Shown piece by piece: positions 60,780 to 64,000 of a DNA stretch of 64,000 nt. The translations under genes were made by a program, and so were the position numbers. Origin of the DNA: Flavimaribacter sp039888615 (GTDB lineage Bacteria; Pseudomonadota; Alphaproteobacteria; Rhizobiales; Rhizobiaceae); NCBI GenBank assembly GCA_039888615.1, contig JBDQQS010000007.1; one strand, 5' to 3'. Position 1 is the stretch's first letter, and every line of letters begins with the position of its first letter. A model generated the notes under the pieces. The model was given only the letters and a program-made list of their open reading frames with translations. It did no database searches and had not been told where the DNA came from.

Positions 60780-62417
60780 GTGACTGCAAAGCAATATGAT
60801 GTGGTCGTTACCGGAGCGGGACCCGTGGGACTGGCGCTCGCAACGGAACTGACATCGCGCGGACACACCGTCTGCGTCATAGAACAGAACGAGCAGACCG
60901 GCAAAGAGACTCGCGCTAGAATCGCTGATGTGCGCACCATGGCGCATGTGCGGCGATGGGGGCTTTCCGGCCTGATGCGGTGGCGATCTCCCTTCACGAC
61001 AGACTTCCCGCGTCGCGTCCGATATGCGACCAGGCTTTTCGGCAAAGACATTTGCTTTTTCGACAATGCTTTCTGCTCGTCGCCAATTCGTGATGACCGT
61101 TTCCCGGAACGCGCGGATTTTATCCCCCAGAATTCCATTGAAGGCGTCCTGCTCGACAATCTGCTCGAGAAGTCCGTGGCCGACGTCAGATTCCGGCATC
61201 GGCTTGAGAATTTCCGGCAGGCTGAGAACAGCGGCGTCACGATTTCAGCGCGCAATCTGGATACCAATGAAGTCCTGGCTCTCGATGCGCGTTTTCTTGT
61301 AGGAACCGACGGCGCGGACAGTACAGTGCGCAAGAGACTCGGCGTCCAGATGACCGGGGCGAGTTCAATTGTCTCATTTACCACCCTGTTCCTGCGCATT
61401 CCCGGACTGAACAATGGCCTCGACGACAGGCAGGCGCTGTTTCACTTGCTCGTCAACCCGGACGCCCCGTGCATCATGGGCCCTATGGACACCAATGACG
61501 CCTGGTTCTGGGGCATGTCAGTCCCCGAAGAAAAGGCAATCGACGACGAGGCTATGCTGGACCTTGTCGGGAAATCGATAGGGCGCGACTACTCTGTCGA
61601 AATTCTGGAACGCGACGACTGGGCCGTTCACGAATTGCTGGCCGAACGCTACAGCGTTGGCGATGTCTTTCTCGCGGGAGACGCCTGTCACCAGCATGCG
61701 CCGTTCGGCGGCCACAAAATGAATCTCGGCATCGGCGACGCCGTCGATCTCGGATGGAAAATTTCAGGCGTGCTCGAAGGATGGGCGAACAGAACGCTTC
61801 TTGACAGTTACGAGACCGAACGAAAGCCGTTGCATCAAAAGGTGCTCGAAACCTCGACCGAACATGTCGGCGCGCTGAGCGAACGGTTCCTGTCGCCAGA
61901 TCTCGAAGAAGACACGCAGGAAGGCGCGTCACGGCGCCGTGAGACTGCTGAAGCCGTGAGACAGTTGAAAACGCCAGAATTCTACTCGCTTGGCGTTGTT
62001 CTCGGCTATCGCTATGAATCGCCTGTGATACTTTCCGAGAAGGGTGACAAACCGCCTGCCTTCTCAGTAACCCAATACAGACCATCAACTTGCCCCGGGT
62101 CTTTGGCGCCCCATGAGTGGTTGTCAGATGGATCGTCGCTCTACGATCATTTCGGCAAGGGGTTCACGCTCCTGCGACTGGACCAGCCCCTGGAGGAACA
62201 GGAGCAACATCTGATGGAAGCGGCAAGGGACGTCGGCATGCCCCTCACCATTTATGCACCCGAAAGTCTGAGCGTCAGCGTGCTCTACCGGACGCGATAC
62301 GCGCTCGTCCGTCCGGACCAGCACATCGCCTGGCGGGGCGAATCCATACAATCGCCGGAAGCGCTGATCGACGGCGCGCGCGGGGCTCGAACCATACCGC
62401 ACCGAATAGCCGTGTAG
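60780..62417 (+). CDS. FAD-dependent aromatic monooxygenase (PHBH/MhpA type)
   Basis: 545 aa. FAD-binding GAGPVG (12-17) in VVVTGAGPVGLALATELTSRGHTV, a DG motif region LDARFLVGTDGADSTVRKRLG and GDVFLAGDACHQHAPFGGHKMNLGIGDAVDLGWKI, the hallmark of NAD(P)H-dependent phenolic hydroxylases. C-terminal thioredoxin-like domain expected after residue 400. It would hydroxylate an aromatic acid. GTG start at 60780. Divergent from the GntR regulator. Confidence 0.92.
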   Translation: MTAKQYDVVVTGAGPVGLALATELTSRGHTVCVIEQNEQTGKETRARIADVRTMAHVRRWGLSGLMRWRSPFTTDFPRRVRYATRLFGKDICFFDNAFCSSPIRDDRFPERADFIPQNSIEGVLLDNLLEKSVADVRFRHRLENFRQAENSGVTISARNLDTNEVLALDARFLVGTDGADSTVRKRLGVQMTGASSIVSFTTLFLRIPGLNNGLDDRQALFHLLVNPDAPCIMGPMDTNDAWFWGMSVPEEKAIDDEAMLDLVGKSIGRDYSVEILERDDWAVHELLAERYSVGDVFLAGDACHQHAPFGGHKMNLGIGDAVDLGWKISGVLEGWANRTLLDSYETERKPLHQKVLETSTEHVGALSERFLSPDLEEDTQEGASRRRETAEAVRQLKTPEFYSLGVVLGYRYESPVILSEKGDKPPAFSVTQYRPSTCPGSLAPHEWLSDGSSLYDHFGKGFTLLRLDQPLEEQEQHLMEAARDVGMPLTIYAPESLSVSVLYRTRYALVRPDQHIAWRGESIQSPEALIDGARGARTIPHRIAV

Positions 62418-62553
62418 TTTCGATGGAGTGACCATAACGCCTTACGTCGCACCCTGGCGCCGCCAATTCTGCGTAAGACCCTAAAAGACAAGTGCAAATT
62501 CTCCAAGGCAACCTATATTGAAAGTCGTGGGCACTCGTTGAGCGGAGATCTTC

Positions 62554-63618
62554 ATGACTCAGGACGCATCGCGCCCGGTTCTGGTAACCGGCGCCACCGG
62601 TTACCTGGCCGGCTGGATAGTCAGACGCCTGCTTGAAGAAGGCTTTACGGTCCACGCCGCCGTTCGCGACCCGGACAACGAGGCAAAGACCAGCCATTTG
62701 AAAGCGATGGAAGCGGATCTGCCTGGCGCACTGGTTTTGTTCAAGGCGGATCTCCTCGAGGAAGGCAGTTACGGTCCCGCGATGGACAATTGCCACATTG
62801 TCTTCCACACTGCATCACCCTTCACTCTTGACGTAAAAGACCCGCAGCGCGATCTCGTTGACCCCGCAGTCAAGGGCACGAATAACGTCCTTCAGACAGC
62901 CAATCGCACAGAATCGGTCGAACGGGTCGTGCTGACCAGTTCCTGCGCCGCAATATACGGAGACAACGCCGATGTCGCCAAAGCCCCGGGAGGCGTTCTG
63001 ACGGAGGCAGTCTGGAACCGGTCCTCTTCCCTGGATCACCAGAGCTACTCATTCTCGAAAGTGGAGGCCGAAACGGCCGCGTGGAAAATCGCCGAAGCGC
63101 AGGATCGCTGGCGGCTTGTCACGATCAATCCGGCGCTCATCGTCGGCCCCGGAACAGCAGACACGCAGACTTCCGAGTCCTTCAACCTGATGCGGCAATT
63201 GGGAGGCGGAACGATGAAGGCTGGCGCTCCTGGCTATGAGATCGGACTTGTGGATGTGCGCGATGTCGCCGAGGCCCATCTGAAAGGCGCGTTGCTGCCC
63301 GAGGCTGAAGGCCGTCATATTGTCTATGCGGACCATCACAGCCTGCTGGAGCTCGCCAAAATGCTGCGTGAAGAATTCGGCGATGGCTGGCCTTTCCCGA
63401 CCCGGGAACTGCCGAAATGGCTGGTCTGGCTTTTGGGCCCGATAACCAACAAGGCCATCACCCGCAAGATGGTGGCGCTGAATATGGGTTATCCATGGCG
63501 TGCGGACAACAGCAAGTCAAAGGAGGCGCTTGGCATGAAATACCGTTCGATAAGGTCTTCAGTCACCGACATGTTTCGACAGATGATCGAAACTGGAGCA
63601 GTCAAGAAGGGGGATTGA
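62554..63618 (+). CDS. Dihydroflavonol-reductase-like NAD(P)-dependent reductase
   Basis: 354 aa extended SDR: VLVTGATGYLAGWIVRRLLEEGFTVHAAVRD cofactor motif (about 9-39), FHTASPFTL, RVVLTSSCAAIYG, YxxxK as YSFSK and NPALIVGPG. Members reduce ketones or aldehydes such as cinnamoyl-CoA or dihydroflavonols; a family-typical C-terminal domain is present. It lies 136 bp after the monooxygenase on the same strand, perhaps in one catabolic unit. Confidence 0.9.
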   Translation: MTQDASRPVLVTGATGYLAGWIVRRLLEEGFTVHAAVRDPDNEAKTSHLKAMEADLPGALVLFKADLLEEGSYGPAMDNCHIVFHTASPFTLDVKDPQRDLVDPAVKGTNNVLQTANRTESVERVVLTSSCAAIYGDNADVAKAPGGVLTEAVWNRSSSLDHQSYSFSKVEAETAAWKIAEAQDRWRLVTINPALIVGPGTADTQTSESFNLMRQLGGGTMKAGAPGYEIGLVDVRDVAEAHLKGALLPEAEGRHIVYADHHSLLELAKMLREEFGDGWPFPTRELPKWLVWLLGPITNKAITRKMVALNMGYPWRADNSKSKEALGMKYRSIRSSVTDMFRQMIETGAVKKGD

Positions 63619-63691
63619 ACCTTTCCTATCGCGCAGGCATATGTTGCCATGGTTCTGAGGCCGACAGGCAAACGGAAGGGTCGACTGGAGG

Positions 63692-64000
63692 ATGTCTGAC
63701 CGGAAAGACAATGCGCTGGCAAATCCCGATTCCGGCGTAAAACGCGGCAAGGCGGCGCGACGGAAAGATCAGTGGGACGGCCGGCTCTCGATCACCGTGA
63801 CGCTGGCGAGCGCAATCAGCGTGCTTGTTCTGATTTCCGTCGGCAGCGTGCTTTTTGTCGGCGTGTGGCTGGCGCAAAGAAACACGATCGATCTGCTGAG
63901 CGCCAATGTGAACCAGAACATCGCCTATTCCGTCAATCGCGTTCGCGACCATTTGCGGCCAGCCGAATATCAGGCCGAATTCATCGCCAACCAGATCGTG
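63692..64000 (+). CDS. N-terminal part of a membrane sensor protein (likely cyclase), partial
   Basis: 103 codons to the window edge from ATG 63692. A charged, Lys/Arg-rich head (KRGKAARRKDQWDG) precedes one membrane helix (about 36-58, ITVTLASAISVLVLISVGSVLFVGVWL), then a periplasmic segment (RNTIDLLSANVNQNIAYSVNRVRDHL). This arrangement is typical of membrane-anchored adenylate cyclases or chemoreceptor-like sensors; the catalytic part is off the window, so the class is a guess. Confidence 0.6.
   Translation, partial: MSDRKDNALANPDSGVKRGKAARRKDQWDGRLSITVTLASAISVLVLISVGSVLFVGVWLAQRNTIDLLSANVNQNIAYSVNRVRDHLRPAEYQAEFIANQIV

Overview
The window is GC-rich chromosomal DNA with densely packed operons, ATGA-type start/stop overlaps and Shine-Dalgarno-led ATG, GTG and TTG starts. 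The gene content (TRAP and Liv-type importers, sugar-acid catabolism, DUF992, DUF1194, imelysin genes, CHASE2 cyclase beside a FecR protein, RTX exoproteins with a type I exporter, a LuxR solo) suggests a heterotrophic alphaproteobacterium, most likely of the Hyphomicrobiales (rhizobial) lineage. This placement is inference from family content. I saw no rRNA, tRNA, CRISPR array, transposase or prophage. All family assignments come from motif recognition; no database was searched.

Layout. 1-424: 5' part of an aldo/keto reductase lacking the usual catalytic Tyr. 702-7802: sugar-acid module with an IlvD/Edd dehydratase, RraA-like aldolase, SMP-30 lactonase, TRAP transporter and FadR-type regulator; a TAATATATTA palindrome lies before both catabolic operons. 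8045-9767: extradiol dioxygenase and TetR regulator. 10056-15179: imelysin / di-heme DUF1111 / imelysin / DUF1513 operon, probably for iron. 15305-23471: singletons (SDR, thioredoxin-like, SnoaL-like, hotdog thioesterase, bactofilin-like membrane protein, DUF1194, P450 plus acetyltransferase, an unrecognised 269-aa protein, a PGRP-type amidase).

23583-30077: a Liv-type ABC import operon whose LivM permease is fused in frame to an alpha/beta hydrolase, divergent from a LuxR solo that keeps all the classical AHL-binding residues. 30084-31018: an N-terminally truncated adenylate cyclase and a tract of about 35-bp imperfect tandem repeats. 31019-41730: an IclR-centred island pairing a TrpXYZ-like importer, AhpD-like protein, HisC-like aminotransferase and FAD oxidase (minus) with a quinone oxidoreductase-like enzyme, class III CoA-transferase and true urocanase (plus); it looks like a route for a histidine- or imidazole-derived compound.

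41731-51199: type I exporter (ABC and HlyD) divergent from two tandem RTX proteins of identical length (981 aa). 51225-57597: dCMP-deaminase-like protein, several small membrane or secreted proteins (two below 60 aa), DUF992, a BON-MscS channel, CHASE2 cyclase and FecR protein. 57726-63618: HpcH/HpaI aldolase, MFS transporter, GntR regulator, FAD aromatic monooxygenase and a dihydroflavonol-reductase-like enzyme, probably aromatic or hydroxy-acid catabolism. 63692-64000: start of a membrane sensor protein running off the window.
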